DNA of 64,000 bases from Paracoccus alkanivorans (lineage in GTDB: Bacteria; Pseudomonadota; Alphaproteobacteria; Rhodobacterales; Rhodobacteraceae). Positions 25,589 through 34,469 of this stretch are shown piece by piece; position 1 is the stretch's first letter; each line of letters opens with the position of its first letter. Location of the stretch: assembly GCF_003697785.1 (NCBI RefSeq), contig NZ_QOKZ01000001.1, positions 682,001 to 746,000 of the forward strand, in the 5' to 3' direction. The position numbers and the translations under genes are program-made. The notes under the pieces were generated by a model, which had not been told where the DNA came from, ran no database searches, and saw only the letters and a list, made by a program, of their open reading frames with translations.

Positions 25589-26971
25589 ATGTTCCTGTCG
25601 GTATTCGATCTCTTCAAGGTAGGCGTTGGCCCGTCCTCGTCGCATACGATGGGACCGATGATCGCCGGATCACGGTTCCTGGACGCCCTGCGTGAGCAAC
25701 CGTTCCGCGCCCATGGGCTGAAGGCGAGCCTGCATGGCAGTCTCGCTTTTACCGGCAAGGGACATGCCACTGACCGCGCGACGATCCTCGGATTGGCGGG
25801 CTTTGTGCCCGAGACCATCAATGCCGAGGCCGCCGAGACGGCACTGGCCGCGAATCGCGAAAGCCGGGTCCTGGCGCCCGAGGGGCTGGGCGAATTGCGG
25901 TTCGATCCGGAAAACGACTTGCGCTTCGATTTCGAGAATGCCCTGCCCGGTCATGCCAATGGCATGACGCTATCTGCCACCGATGCACAGGGCGACGTGA
26001 TCTTTCACCAGGTCTATTACTCGATCGGCGGCGGCTTCGTGCTGACCGAAGAGGAACTGGCCCGAAAGGGCGGCGAGGATCGCAGCGACGCGGTATCCAA
26101 AGTCCCCTACCCGTTCACCAGCGCCGCCGAGATGCTGGCGATGTCGGATAAATCGGGAAAATCCATCGCGCAGATGAAACGTGCCAACGAGCTGATCTTT
26201 CGCAGCGATGCCGAACTGAGGGACGGACTGGCCCGGATCTGGCAGGTGATGCGGGACTGCATGGACCGGGGGCTGTCCACAGAGGGCATTCTGCCCGGCG
26301 GGCTGAGCGTCCGCCGCCGCGCGCGCGCCATCCACCAAAAACTGCTGGCCGAGCGGGGCATGAACCTGACCGCACCGCATGTCATCAATGACTGGATGTC
26401 CACCTATGCCATGGCGGTGAACGAGGAAAACGCCGCCGGCGGGCAGGTCGTGACCGCGCCCACCAATGGCGCGGCGGGGGTGGTGCCCGCCGTGATCCGA
26501 TACTGGCTGGACCACGTGCCCGGTGCGAGTGAGCGGGAGTTGCCGGATTTCCTGCTGACCGCCGCCGCGGTCGGTGGGCTGGTCAAGCATAACGCCTCGA
26601 TCTCGGGCGCCGAATGCGGCTGTCAGGCCGAAGTGGGCTCGGCCTCTGCCATGGCGGCGGCGGGGCTGGCCGCCGTGCTGGGCGGAACGCCCCGGCAGAT
26701 CGAGAACGCCGCCGAAATCGCGCTGGAGCATCACCTGGGCATGACCTGCGATCCGGTGAAGGGGTTGGTGCAGGTGCCCTGCATCGAACGCAACGGGTTG
26801 GGCGCGATCAAGGCGGTCAGCGCCGCCAGCCTTGCCATGCGCGGCGATGGCAGCCATCTCGTTCCGCTGGACTCGGCCATCGAGACGATGCGCCAGACCG
26901 GCCAGGACATGAGCGAGAAATACAAGGAAACCTCGCTTGGCGGGCTGGCCGTCAATGTTCCGAATTGCTGA
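25589..26971 (+). CDS. sdaA: L-serine ammonia-lyase, single-chain iron-sulfur type
   Basis: A 460-residue enzyme that converts L-serine to pyruvate and ammonia with a [4Fe-4S] cluster. The N-terminal [12 protein letters not shown] (residues 12-23) is the substrate-binding signature of the beta part; the alpha part has [13 protein letters not shown] and the cluster cysteines in [14 protein letters not shown] and [18 protein letters not shown]. The full single-chain length matches bacterial SdaA. GAGGGCATC precedes the start. A palindrome overlapping a -10-like element lies about 110 bases upstream. It stands alone, away from serine transport genes. Confidence 0.96.
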   Translation: MFLSVFDLFKVGVGPSSSHTMGPMIAGSRFLDALREQPFRAHGLKASLHGSLAFTGKGHATDRATILGLAGFVPETINAEAAETALAANRESRVLAPEGLGELRFDPENDLRFDFENALPGHANGMTLSATDAQGDVIFHQVYYSIGGGFVLTEEELARKGGEDRSDAVSKVPYPFTSAAEMLAMSDKSGKSIAQMKRANELIFRSDAELRDGLARIWQVMRDCMDRGLSTEGILPGGLSVRRRARAIHQKLLAERGMNLTAPHVINDWMSTYAMAVNEENAAGGQVVTAPTNGAAGVVPAVIRYWLDHVPGASERELPDFLLTAAAVGGLVKHNASISGAECGCQAEVGSASAMAAAGLAAVLGGTPRQIENAAEIALEHHLGMTCDPVKGLVQVPCIERNGLGAIKAVSAASLAMRGDGSHLVPLDSAIETMRQTGQDMSEKYKETSLGGLAVNVPNC

Positions 26972-27080
26972 GTCAATCCGGCAACGCCTTGCGAATTGGC
27001 AGGTGCGGCGCTTGCCCCGGAGGCCAGTGATTGTTAACGCTTGCAGGGACAGTGACCCATTCCAACAGAGGCCAATGCCC

Positions 27081-27623
27081 ATGAATCCGCGTTTCGCCCT
27101 CCTTGCCCTGATGTGCTTGCCGCTTGCCGCCTGTGACGAGGCCGTGATGGCCGATCTGCGCCGGGGTATCGGCATGGAAGCCGAGGAAGCCCAGCCCGAA
27201 GACCCGGCAAAACCACGCCCGCCTGCAGTATCTCCGCTGGAGGTTCCGATCGAGACGGGCACCGCAGAGCCCCGGCTCGCCGTCAACGCCAATGCCGAGA
27301 CCCTGAACACCGCGGCCTTCGCCGCGCGCGGAAACGAGCCTTTCTGGAGCGTCGAGGTCAGCGGCAATACCGCGAATTACAAGACCCCCGAGAATCAGGG
27401 CGGCCGCAAGGTCAACGTCACCCGGCTGACCTTTGCCCAAGGGGTCGAATATGTCGGCACGCTGGACGGGTTGGTGTTCAAGCTGACCCTTCGCGGCGCC
27501 GACTGCACCGACAGCATGTCGGGCGAGAAATTCCCGATGACCGCCTCGCTGACCGCCAGGGGCAAGACCAGTCAGGGCTGTGCCGTCCCGGCCAGTGGCG
27601 CCGCTGCCGAAACGCAGGGCTGA
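27081..27623 (+). CDS. COG3650-like lipoprotein
   Basis: A 180-residue exported lipoprotein from the ATG at 27081, behind AGAGG; an ATG six bases earlier is also in frame. A short signal peptide ends in LPLAAC, a lipobox, so the mature protein starts with a lipidated cysteine. The folded part begins at FAARGNEPFWSVEV and contains LRGADCTDSMSGEKFPM and a final GCAVPA, with two cysteines that may pair. This FxAxGNEPFW pattern is typical of small envelope proteins in COG3650, related to META/HslJ domains. Function is unknown; outer-membrane or periplasmic stress roles are only guesses. Confidence 0.75.
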   Translation: MNPRFALLALMCLPLAACDEAVMADLRRGIGMEAEEAQPEDPAKPRPPAVSPLEVPIETGTAEPRLAVNANAETLNTAAFAARGNEPFWSVEVSGNTANYKTPENQGGRKVNVTRLTFAQGVEYVGTLDGLVFKLTLRGADCTDSMSGEKFPMTASLTARGKTSQGCAVPASGAAAETQG

Positions 27624-27758
27624 TGGGTCATCCGGCCCTTTCTTGCGGTCATTGTGGCGCGGAAACATCCCTCGCCGCAAAATCCGAACGCGACGGGGTG
27701 CCGCGCAGGTTCGATGTCGTTAATATCAGTTGAAACATTGTTACCAAGGATGCCGCCG

Positions 27759-29930
27759 ATGCGACGCTCCCGCCTGACCGGTCGCCTGATGGCGACCACC
27801 CTTCCGGTCGCCTTTCTGGTCGGCTCGGTTTCCAGCACCGCCGTAGCCGAACCGATGCAGGCGCGAAACATGTCCACCTATGGCATGCCCGGCGGTATCG
27901 AGACACCCACGGCCGAGGCCCTGCCTGACGGCACATTGGGCGGCACCCTCGCTTATTCGGAATATGCGCGGCGGCACAATATCGTGTTTCAGGCCATGCC
28001 GCGCCTGACCACGGCGCTGCGCTATTCCCGGATCGAGGGTGTCACCGACCATAACGATTTGGGACATATCTGGGACCGTTCATTCGACTTGCGCTTTCAG
28101 TTCCTGGACGAGGCGGGCTGGCGGCCCGCGGTCGCGGTCGGCTTGCAGGATTTCATGGGCACCGGCGTCTATTCGGGCGAATATGTCGTTGCCACCAAGA
28201 ATATCACACCGACTGTCCGGGCATCCGTCGGCTTTGGCTGGGGACGGCTTGCGGGCGAAAGCCGCTGGCCACCGGAGCCTGGCGACCAGGGCGGCAAGCC
28301 GAATATCGACGACTGGTTCTCTGGCAGCGCCAAGCCATTCGGCTCGATCACGTGGCAGGTCAATGACCGTCTGAGCCTCGCCGCGGAATATTCCAACGAC
28401 AATTACATGCACGAGGCAAACGGTCTCGGCGAAGACGAGCCGGGCAACCTGAACCTTGCGGCCTATTACCGTTTTGGACAGGGTTACGAAGTCGGCCTTT
28501 ACACGCTTGGCGGCGACACGTTCGGCGCGCAGTTCTCGTTCTCGCTGAACCCGAACAAGGCGCCCTATCCGTCGGGTCTGGAGAAGGCGCCCGCCCCGGT
28601 CCGCCCGCGCCCCGCCCCGGCTGCGGATCCCGAGGGCTGGTCGGGCCAATGGGCGCAGGACCCCACGGCACAGCCGGCAATCCAGCAGGCGCTTTCCGAT
28701 GCGCTCGCCAAGGAAGGACAATTGCTTGAATCAATGGCGCTGTCGGGGAACCGCGCCGAGGTCCGCATCCGCAACCAGCGCTATATCCAGCAGGCCGAGG
28801 CGATCGGCCGAACGGCGCGCCTGATGACCCGGGCATTGCCGCCCTCGGTGGAAACGATGGTCATCACCTCCTCTGCGGACGGGATCCCGACCTCGTCGGT
28901 GACGCTGCGCCGTTCGGATGTCGAGCGGCTGGAAAATACCGAGGCCGGCAAGATCGCCAGCGCGGTGACGCTAAGCGATGCCCGCCCCTATCCCGGCGAT
29001 CTGGTCGCGACCGAAGGGATGTATCCCCGGTTCCGCTGGCATATCGGGCCATATCTGGATCTGGGGCTGTTCGATCCCGGCGAGCCGCTGCGCTACGAGG
29101 TCGGGGCAGAGGCGCGCGCAACCTACGAGATCATGCCCGGCCTGATCCTTGCCGGCACGCTGCGCCAGCGCGCCTTTGGCAGTATGGATCAGCGCGGACC
29201 AGGCATTCCGGGCCAGCGGGGCGATCATTACACGCCCGAGGAATACGAGGCCGATCCCAGCCTGGAAACCACTCCCGAAGGCGTTCCGCGCGTCCGTTCG
29301 GATACGCGGATGTATCGCAGCGATGGCCCGACGATCCCGGAGCTGACGCTGGCATGGTATGCCCGCCCGAGCGATACGATCTATACGCGTGTGACAGCGG
29401 GCCTGCTTGAGCGCGCCTATGGCGGGGTTTCGGCCGAGGCACTGTGGAAGCCGGTCAATTCACCGCTGGCACTGGGTATTGAGATAAACCGGGTCCGCAA
29501 GCGCGATTTCGAGGATGTCTTCGGCTTCCGCGATTACGAGGTCACGACCGGGCATGTCTCGGCCTATTACGAGTTCGCCCAAGGCTATACCGCGCAGCTT
29601 GATGTCGGCCAGTACCTGGCCGGGGATCGGGGCGCGACGATCAGCCTGACGCGTGAATTCGCCAATGGCTGGCGGATCGGGGCCTTTGCGACGAAAACCG
29701 ATCTCAGCGAAGACGAATTCGGCGAAGGCTCCTTTGACAAGGGGATCAGCATCTCGATCCCGATCTCATGGGCGACGGGCCAGCCCTCGCGGCAACGCGC
29801 CGGCAGCACCATCCGCTCGCTGTCCCGCGATGGCGGCGCACGGCTGAATGTCAACGGACGTCTTTACGACAAGGTTCGCGACAGCCATTCGGTCAAACTC
29901 TATGAAGGCTGGGGGAGGTTCTGGAGATGA
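27759..29930 (+). CDS. yjbH: YjbH-domain outer-membrane-type protein
   Basis: A 723-residue secreted protein from the ATG at 27759, eight bases behind AAGGA; an ATG at 27750 is also possible. A signal peptide covers about the first 31 residues (LPVAFLVGSVSSTAVA, then EPM). The body is rich in aromatic beta-strands typical of YjbH/GfcD: TYGMPGGIETPTAEALPDG early, YSRIEGV, AEYSNDNY and LGVEINRV-like strands. YjbH proteins form the outer-membrane end of the yjbEFGH exopolysaccharide export system. The stop overlaps yjbF by four bases. No yjbG gene is visible, and yjbF follows rather than precedes yjbH. Confidence 0.87.
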   Translation: MRRSRLTGRLMATTLPVAFLVGSVSSTAVAEPMQARNMSTYGMPGGIETPTAEALPDGTLGGTLAYSEYARRHNIVFQAMPRLTTALRYSRIEGVTDHNDLGHIWDRSFDLRFQFLDEAGWRPAVAVGLQDFMGTGVYSGEYVVATKNITPTVRASVGFGWGRLAGESRWPPEPGDQGGKPNIDDWFSGSAKPFGSITWQVNDRLSLAAEYSNDNYMHEANGLGEDEPGNLNLAAYYRFGQGYEVGLYTLGGDTFGAQFSFSLNPNKAPYPSGLEKAPAPVRPRPAPAADPEGWSGQWAQDPTAQPAIQQALSDALAKEGQLLESMALSGNRAEVRIRNQRYIQQAEAIGRTARLMTRALPPSVETMVITSSADGIPTSSVTLRRSDVERLENTEAGKIASAVTLSDARPYPGDLVATEGMYPRFRWHIGPYLDLGLFDPGEPLRYEVGAEARATYEIMPGLILAGTLRQRAFGSMDQRGPGIPGQRGDHYTPEEYEADPSLETTPEGVPRVRSDTRMYRSDGPTIPELTLAWYARPSDTIYTRVTAGLLERAYGGVSAEALWKPVNSPLALGIEINRVRKRDFEDVFGFRDYEVTTGHVSAYYEFAQGYTAQLDVGQYLAGDRGATISLTREFANGWRIGAFATKTDLSEDEFGEGSFDKGISISIPISWATGQPSRQRAGSTIRSLSRDGGARLNVNGRLYDKVRDSHSVKLYEGWGRFWR

Positions 29931-30592
29931 GCATGGGATCGATCCGCAGAACCGTCATGACCTGCGCGGCGCTTGCCGTTCTGGCCTCCTGCGGCAACGA
30001 GGGCAGCGATCAGGCCGAGAGCCCGTTCACGATCGCCGCCAGGACAGTCGGCGAGGCGGTCGCGGCCCGGCGGGCGGCAAAGCAGGAACCCGCAACCCCG
30101 CCGAAATCGCCCGCCGAAATGGCGGCGGAGGCGTTGCGCGTCAATCCCGCCCCGCTGATCATGGTGGGCTTCGAGTCCCTTGGCCGGACACAGATCATGG
30201 CCATGACCGGCCAGAATGGCGCCACGCGAACCTATATGACGCCCTCGGAAGAGGCGTTGATCATTCGTAACGGCATGCTGGTCGGCACGCGCGGACTCGG
30301 CAATGACCTGTCGGTTGCGGAACCCGGCACCGAAAGTTTGATCCGGTCGGGACGCTCGGGCAGCGCGACACGCGTAATGCGTTACTATAGTGGCGACGGG
30401 TTGGAGCGTCCGCTCAGTTTCGACTGCAATACCGGCCCGGGCCCGAAACCCGGCGTCACTGTCGAGAATTGCGAAGGGCACGGGGTCAGCTTCCAGAACA
30501 GCTTCATGGTGCAGGGCGGGCAGATACCGGTCTCCAGACAATGGGTCGGCCCGGCACTGGGATATGTAACCATCCAGACCCTGCGCCCCTGA
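29927..30592 (+). CDS. yjbF: YjbF/GfcB family lipoprotein
   Basis: A 221-residue lipoprotein. The signal peptide ends in AVLASC, a good lipobox (Cys near residue 24). The conserved part has PLIMVGFESLGRTQIMAMTGQNG, then YMTPSEEALIIRNGMLVGTRGLGNDL, the typical YjbF/GfcB core. Partners in known systems are YjbE, YjbG and YjbH, acting in export of an extracellular polysaccharide. It overlaps yjbH by four bases, so they are co-translated. A bidirectional terminator follows at 30624-30652. Confidence 0.88.
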   Translation: MSMGSIRRTVMTCAALAVLASCGNEGSDQAESPFTIAARTVGEAVAARRAAKQEPATPPKSPAEMAAEALRVNPAPLIMVGFESLGRTQIMAMTGQNGATRTYMTPSEEALIIRNGMLVGTRGLGNDLSVAEPGTESLIRSGRSGSATRVMRYYSGDGLERPLSFDCNTGPGPKPGVTVENCEGHGVSFQNSFMVQGGQIPVSRQWVGPALGYVTIQTLRP

Positions 30593-30623
30593 CGGCTGCT
30601 GTTCACCGAGGAACTGGAATATG

Positions 30624-30652
30624 AAAAAGCCGGCCGAAACAGGCCGGCTTTT
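30624..30652. terminator. Rho-independent terminator after yjbF
   Basis: AAAAAGCCGGCC, a short loop, then GGCCGGCTTTTT gives a strong stem with T-run on the plus strand and A-run mirrored for the minus strand, so it can work in both directions. Confidence 0.88.
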
Positions 30653-30720
30653 TGTCATCTCGCCGTCAGAGCCGATAGCAGCCGGTCTGTAAAGACAGAT
30701 ACGCCATCTCGTGATCTGAC

Positions 30721-30751
30721 AAAAAGAAAAGGGCTGACCGTAGGTCAGCCC
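30721..30751 (-). terminator. Rho-independent terminator of the small acidic protein gene
   Basis: Read on the minus strand: GGGCTGACC, loop TAC, GGTCAGCCC, then TTTTCTTTTT. It lies 39 bases after the stop of the small gene. Confidence 0.88.
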
Positions 30752-30789
30752 TTGAAAACAGACCGGTTATTCCCGATCCGTTCCCTAAA

Positions 30790-30993
30790 TCAGCTGTCAT
30801 CGTCGTCCGAAGCAACGGCGGCAACCACACCCAGCAGCAGCAGGGCGGGAACAACCAGGCCGGCGTTCGAGGATGCCGGTTCTTCTTCGACAACGACGGG
30901 CTCAACGTCGACGACGGGGGCAACATAGCCACCGGCCAGAGCCGAAGAAGCGGTCAGGCCGAGAGCGGCAGCGAAAGTAGCGAATTTGGTCAT
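30790..30993 (-). CDS. Small exported protein with C-terminal hydrophobic segment (YjbE-like position)
   Basis: A 67-residue protein started at 30993, which follows GGAG at normal distance. It begins with a signal-like segment (TKFATFAAALGLTASSALA, then GG), followed by a valine- and glutamate-rich stretch (VVDVEPVVVEEEP), a hydrophobic segment (AGLVVPALLLLGVVAAVA) and an SDDDDS end. It has its own terminator. E. coli yjbE is a small secreted protein of the same operon type as yjbF and yjbH, so a similar role is possible, but sequence similarity is only general and the gene runs in the opposite direction. Confidence 0.72.
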   Translation of the reverse strand: MTKFATFAAALGLTASSALAGGYVAPVVDVEPVVVEEEPASSNAGLVVPALLLLGVVAAVASDDDDS

Positions 30994-31192
30994 GATCATG
31001 CTCCGTTTCGTTTTGAAGGCTGCCGTTTCCGGCAACATCGCAGCGACAGTTACACAATCCTACGCGGTTGAAAAGCAACATTACTACTTCATCCACGCAG
31101 GCCTGCGCCCACTGTTGCATATTGGCCAACACTCCGGGCGCCGGCAGGTTCCCGTCATGCCGCCGCATTCCGGAAAATGTTGCCATTTTGCA

Positions 31193-31975
31193 CTACCTGA
31201 AGCGAACCAACTGTACAATAATGAAAAATATGGCCGCTGCGGCCACGATCGAAGGACCGGCGGGACTGTCGATATGATAGCTGGCCGCAAGCCCGGCCAG
31301 CACCGAGAACGAGGCGATGACCGAGGCCGCGGCAGCCATTCGCTCGGGGGTCGCGGCAAATCGGCGAGCCGCCGCCGCAGGGATGATCAGCATCGCCGAA
31401 ATCAGCAATGAGCCCACGATTCGAATCGCAATCGCCACCACCAGGGCAAGCGCAATCGACAGCACCAGACGTTCGAGTCGCGGGTCTATGCCCGCCGCCA
31501 TTGCCAGTTCTTCGTTGACCGAGGCCGTGACCAGTTTCTGCCAGCGCCAGGCCAGCAGCGCCAGCACCGCCAGCGCCCCGGTCCAAATCCAGGCCAGATC
31601 CGCATGGCCAACAGCCAGGATATCGCCGAACAGATAGCTCGCCAGATCGACCCGCGCCGATGGCACGAAACTGATCGCGACCAGGCCGAAGGCCAGCGCC
31701 GAATGGGCGATCACCCCCAGCACCGTGTCCATTGCCTGCCCCCGAGCAGCCAGCGCGGTAACCAGAAGCGCCACGGACAGCGCCACCGTGACCGTTCCGG
31801 CATATATGGAAAGATCGAAGGCAAGGCTGAGCGCAACACCCAGAATCGCGGCATGCGCCGTCGAATCGCCGAAATAGGCCATGCGCCGCCAGACAACGAA
31901 ACTGCCGAGCGGACCGGCCACCAATGCCAGCCCGAACCCGGCCAGAATCGCGCGCATCAGAAAATCGTCAAGCAT
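31193..31975 (-). CDS. znuB: Zinc ABC transporter permease ZnuB
   Basis: A 260-residue membrane protein with about seven to eight helices of the ABC-3 family. FVVWRRMAYFGDSTAHAAILGVAL near residues 26-49 is the family signature; later segments (AMLIIPAAAARRFA) also match. It forms the inner-membrane channel for Zn2+ delivered by ZnuA and driven by ZnuC. It is the last gene of the zur-znuC-znuB minus-strand operon, 26 bases after znuC. Expression should be repressed by Zur at high zinc. Confidence 0.95.
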   Translation of the reverse strand: MLDDFLMRAILAGFGLALVAGPLGSFVVWRRMAYFGDSTAHAAILGVALSLAFDLSIYAGTVTVALSVALLVTALAARGQAMDTVLGVIAHSALAFGLVAISFVPSARVDLASYLFGDILAVGHADLAWIWTGALAVLALLAWRWQKLVTASVNEELAMAAGIDPRLERLVLSIALALVVAIAIRIVGSLLISAMLIIPAAAARRFAATPERMAAAASVIASFSVLAGLAASYHIDSPAGPSIVAAAAIFFIIVQLVRFR

Positions 31976-32001
31976 TCTGTTATACCGGTCCTCAGCGGGG
32001 C

Positions 32002-32754
32002 TTATCCATGACTCGCGCAGTCATGCTGCGGGCCGTGATCATGGTCGTGATCGTGATGGTGGCGATAGAGTGCCAAAGTGCCCCGCGCCTCGGCACCGAA
32101 CAGCGCCCGGTATTCCGGCGCATTGCCGACATCCTGCGGGGTTCCCTCGCAGCAGATATGACCGTTCAGACAGATAACGCGGTCCGAAGAACGCATGACC
32201 ACCAGCAGATCGTGACTGACCATCAGCACAGCCGCACCGGTCTGGTGCCGCACGTCTTCGATGAGCCGGTAGAAGGCCACCATGCCGGGTTGGTCCAGTC
32301 CCTGGGTCGGCTCGTCCAGCACCAGCAGATGCGGATCGTGCAAAAGAGCCCGGGCCAGAAGGACGCGCTGGAACTGACCTCCGGACAGCTCGGTGAGCTG
32401 CCGGGTTTCCAGCCCTGCCACACCGGTTCGGGCAAGCGCCTTCGCGGCTTCCTCCGCACCGACCCAGTGCGGCAGCGAAAGGAAACGCCGAACCGTCATC
32501 GGAATGGTGCGGTCCAACTGCACCTGCTGCGGAACATAGCCGATGCGCAAGTCCCTGCGCCGGATGATCTTGCCCGAAACAAGTGGCATATGGCCGAGAA
32601 GCGCCCGGATAAGCGAAGACTTACCCGATCCGTTCGGTCCGACAACGGTCACGATCTCGCCCGGAGAGATACGGAAATCGATATCGCGCAGCACCGGCTC
32701 GCTTGTGCCGGGACGGTGGATGATCAGCTTTTCCGAGGTGATCAGGGCGTTCAT
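32002..32754 (-). CDS. znuC: Zinc ABC transporter ATP-binding protein ZnuC
   Basis: A 250-residue ATPase with Walker A GPNGSGKSS (about 39-47), Q-loop YVPQQVQ, signature LSGGQFQRV and Walker B LLVLDEPTQGLD. The C-terminus carries an unusual His-rich tail, YRHHHDHDHDHGPQHDCASHG, which may bind zinc. It energises import with ZnuB. It overlaps the zur gene by four bases, so the repressor and ATPase are made together. Confidence 0.95.
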   Translation of the reverse strand: MNALITSEKLIIHRPGTSEPVLRDIDFRISPGEIVTVVGPNGSGKSSLIRALLGHMPLVSGKIIRRRDLRIGYVPQQVQLDRTIPMTVRRFLSLPHWVGAEEAAKALARTGVAGLETRQLTELSGGQFQRVLLARALLHDPHLLVLDEPTQGLDQPGMVAFYRLIEDVRHQTGAAVLMVSHDLLVVMRSSDRVICLNGHICCEGTPQDVGNAPEYRALFGAEARGTLALYRHHHDHDHDHGPQHDCASHG

Positions 32755-33245
32755 TCCCGTCCCTCGGCACAGACAGGGCAGAGGCCGAGCGCCTCGATGG
32801 TCGCACGCTCGACCGTGAAACCCATCTCGCCCGCGGCGTCATGCAAGGTGTTGCGGACGGCGGGGGCGCTGGTTTCGGCCACCTTGTCGCATTTCCGGCA
32901 GATCAGGAAAACCGGAGCATGCTCCTCGCCCGGATGCAGGCAGGCCGCAAAGGCATTGAGTCGTTGCAGGCGGTGTGCAAGGCCGTGCTCGACAAGAAAT
33001 TCCAGCGCCCGATACGCCACCGGAGGCTGACGTCCGAAGCCATCCTCGGCCAGCCGGTCCAGCACCTCATAGGCACCCATGGCGCGATGCGTCTCCAGCA
33101 GGATCTCCAATGTGCGCCGACGGACGGGAGTCATCCGGGCGCCCTGCTGACTTATCCATTCTTCGGCCTCTGCCAGCGCCCGCGATTGACAGGCCGCATG
33201 ATCATGCGGAGCGAAGGTTTCGCCATAATCTGAATCTTCGTGCAA
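32751..33245 (-). CDS. zur: Zinc uptake regulator Zur (Fur family)
   Basis: A 164-residue Fur-family repressor. The start appears to be a TTG at 33243-33245, eight bases after AAGG; no better ATG sits upstream. The DNA-binding winged helix covers ARMTPVRRRTLEILLETHRAMGAYEVLDRL, and the zinc site cysteines are in LICRKCDK (about 122-129) and CPVC near the end. Regulatory histidines precede. It represses znu genes with zinc bound. It is divergent from znuA and shares with it a 93-base region with two Zur-like boxes, so it likely represses itself too. Confidence 0.92.
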   Translation of the reverse strand: MHEDSDYGETFAPHDHAACQSRALAEAEEWISQQGARMTPVRRRTLEILLETHRAMGAYEVLDRLAEDGFGRQPPVAYRALEFLVEHGLAHRLQRLNAFAACLHPGEEHAPVFLICRKCDKVAETSAPAVRNTLHDAAGEMGFTVERATIEALGLCPVCAEGRE

Positions 33246-33247
33246 TT

Positions 33248-33289
33248 TGTTACCTTATCACAGATCGCTTGACTTGTTATTACATAACA
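33248..33289. promoter_or_regulatory. Two Zur-like operators between zur and znuA
   Basis: TGTTAT-TAC-ATAACA at 33275-33289 is a perfect 6+6 inverted repeat and fits the known proteobacterial Zur box pattern GTTAT...ATAAC. TGTTAC-CTT-ATCACA at 33248-33262 is a weaker copy next to the zur start. Centres are 27 bases apart. One repressor region would control both directions. Confidence 0.75.
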
Positions 33290-33338
33290 TGAGAAGAGCT
33301 TCGCCCGCAACATGCCCCCAATCGACAAGGAACCTATC

Positions 33339-34340
33339 ATGCGCCTGACAATTTCTACCGCGATGCTATCGCTGCTTGCCATGCCCGCATTGGCGGAGCC
33401 GCCTCAGATCGTCACCGATATTCCCGTCACCGGCTCGCTTGTCCAGCAGGTTCTGGGCGATCTTGGAGAGGTTCGCGTGCTGATCAACGAGGGTTCCGAT
33501 CCGCATCACTTCCAGCTTCGTCCTTCGGATGCAAAGGCACTGCAATCGGCGGATTTGCTGGTCTGGATCGGCCCGGAACTGACCCCGTGGCTGGAACGCG
33601 CGACCGGGAATCTTGGGGAAGGCGAGGCGATATCGCTACTGCATGCGCCGGGAACGCATCTTCGGGAATTCGGCGCGGGTCATGATGATCATGAGCATGA
33701 CCACGATCACGGGCATGAGCATGAGCACGAGCATGAGCATGAGCATGCGGGCGAGCACGAACATGAGGAACATGCAGAGGATCAAGGCGAAGAAGCTCAT
33801 GGTCACGATCATGACGGGACCGATCCACATGCGTGGCTTGACCCCGCCAACGCTCAGCTATGGCTGACAGTCATCGCCGAAGAACTGGCCAGCCGCGATC
33901 CCGGAAATGCCGAAACCTATGCATCGAATGCGGAAGCCGCCATCAGGGAAATCGACGAATTGGAGCAGCAGATCGCTACCCGGCTCGAACCGGCCCGGGA
34001 CCGCGACTTCGTCGTTTTCCATGATGCCTATGGCTATTTCACCGCGCATTTCGGGCTCAAGCCCGCTATCGCCGTTTCCCTTGGGGACGCATCGTCGCCT
34101 TCGGCGGCGCGACTGAGCGAGATCTCGGCCAAGGTCACCGAATCAGGGGCGGAATGCGCTTTTCCCGAATATGGCCACGACCCGGCTCTGATCGGCAGTG
34201 CGACCGAGGGCAGTGATATACGGGTCGGAGCGGAACTCGATCCGGCAGGCCGGGGGCTGGAAGCAGGTGCGGAGCTTTACGGAAACTTGCTGGAAAATAT
34301 GGGGGAGGCGCTGGCCGATTGTCTGACGGCAAAGGGCTGA
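33339..34340 (+). CDS. znuA: Zinc ABC transporter periplasmic binding protein ZnuA
   Basis: A 333-residue exported binding protein started at 33339, behind AAGGA. A signal peptide (about 19 residues, ending AMPALA, then EPP) is followed by metal site histidines: DPHHFQLRPSD, then HAWLDP and HDAYGYF. A His/Glu/Asp-rich loop spans about residues 114-160 and contains five GAGCAT-like hexamers in DNA. It captures Zn2+ and passes it to ZnuB. It is divergent from zur and followed by a strong terminator. Confidence 0.95.
   Translation: MRLTISTAMLSLLAMPALAEPPQIVTDIPVTGSLVQQVLGDLGEVRVLINEGSDPHHFQLRPSDAKALQSADLLVWIGPELTPWLERATGNLGEGEAISLLHAPGTHLREFGAGHDDHEHDHDHGHEHEHEHEHEHAGEHEHEEHAEDQGEEAHGHDHDGTDPHAWLDPANAQLWLTVIAEELASRDPGNAETYASNAEAAIREIDELEQQIATRLEPARDRDFVVFHDAYGYFTAHFGLKPAIAVSLGDASSPSAARLSEISAKVTESGAECAFPEYGHDPALIGSATEGSDIRVGAELDPAGRGLEAGAELYGNLLENMGEALADCLTAKG
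33717..33746 (+). repeat. Hexamer repeat inside znuA coding a His-Glu tract
   Basis: Five consecutive GAGCAT/GAGCAC units (four identical, one with C) encode alternating Glu-His. Such tracts can change in copy number by slippage in steps of two residues without loss of frame. Confidence 0.8.
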
Positions 34341-34351
34341 CGAATACCCAA

Positions 34352-34391
34352 GCGGCGATGCCATGCAACGGATATCGCCGCTTTTTTTATT
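34352..34391 (+). terminator. Rho-independent terminator after znuA
   Basis: AGCGGCGAT (34352-34360) and ATCGCCGCT (34375-34383) pair perfectly with a 14-base loop, followed by a run of T. Confidence 0.9.
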
Positions 34392-34407
34392 TCCGACTCT
34401 TTTCCTT

Positions 34408-34431
34408 TGACAAATCAAAGTAAATTAGTCA
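34408..34431. promoter_or_regulatory. Candidate iron-type operator before hemP
   Basis: TGACAAAT and ATTAGTCA form an inverted repeat with one mismatch and an eight-base spacer, overlapping a TTGACA-like -35 element, about 40 bases before hemP. Iron regulators of Rhodobacteraceae would be likely binders, but the motif was not compared with a matrix. Confidence 0.35.
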
Positions 34432-34469
34432 GCTTTATGCCGGAACCACTTTCAGGAATGAGGCTGACC

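Noticed and set aside
33690..33800. Short tandem repeats as a possible CRISPR or regulatory array
   Set aside because: The hexamers are in frame within znuA and encode its His-rich loop; there are no spacers.
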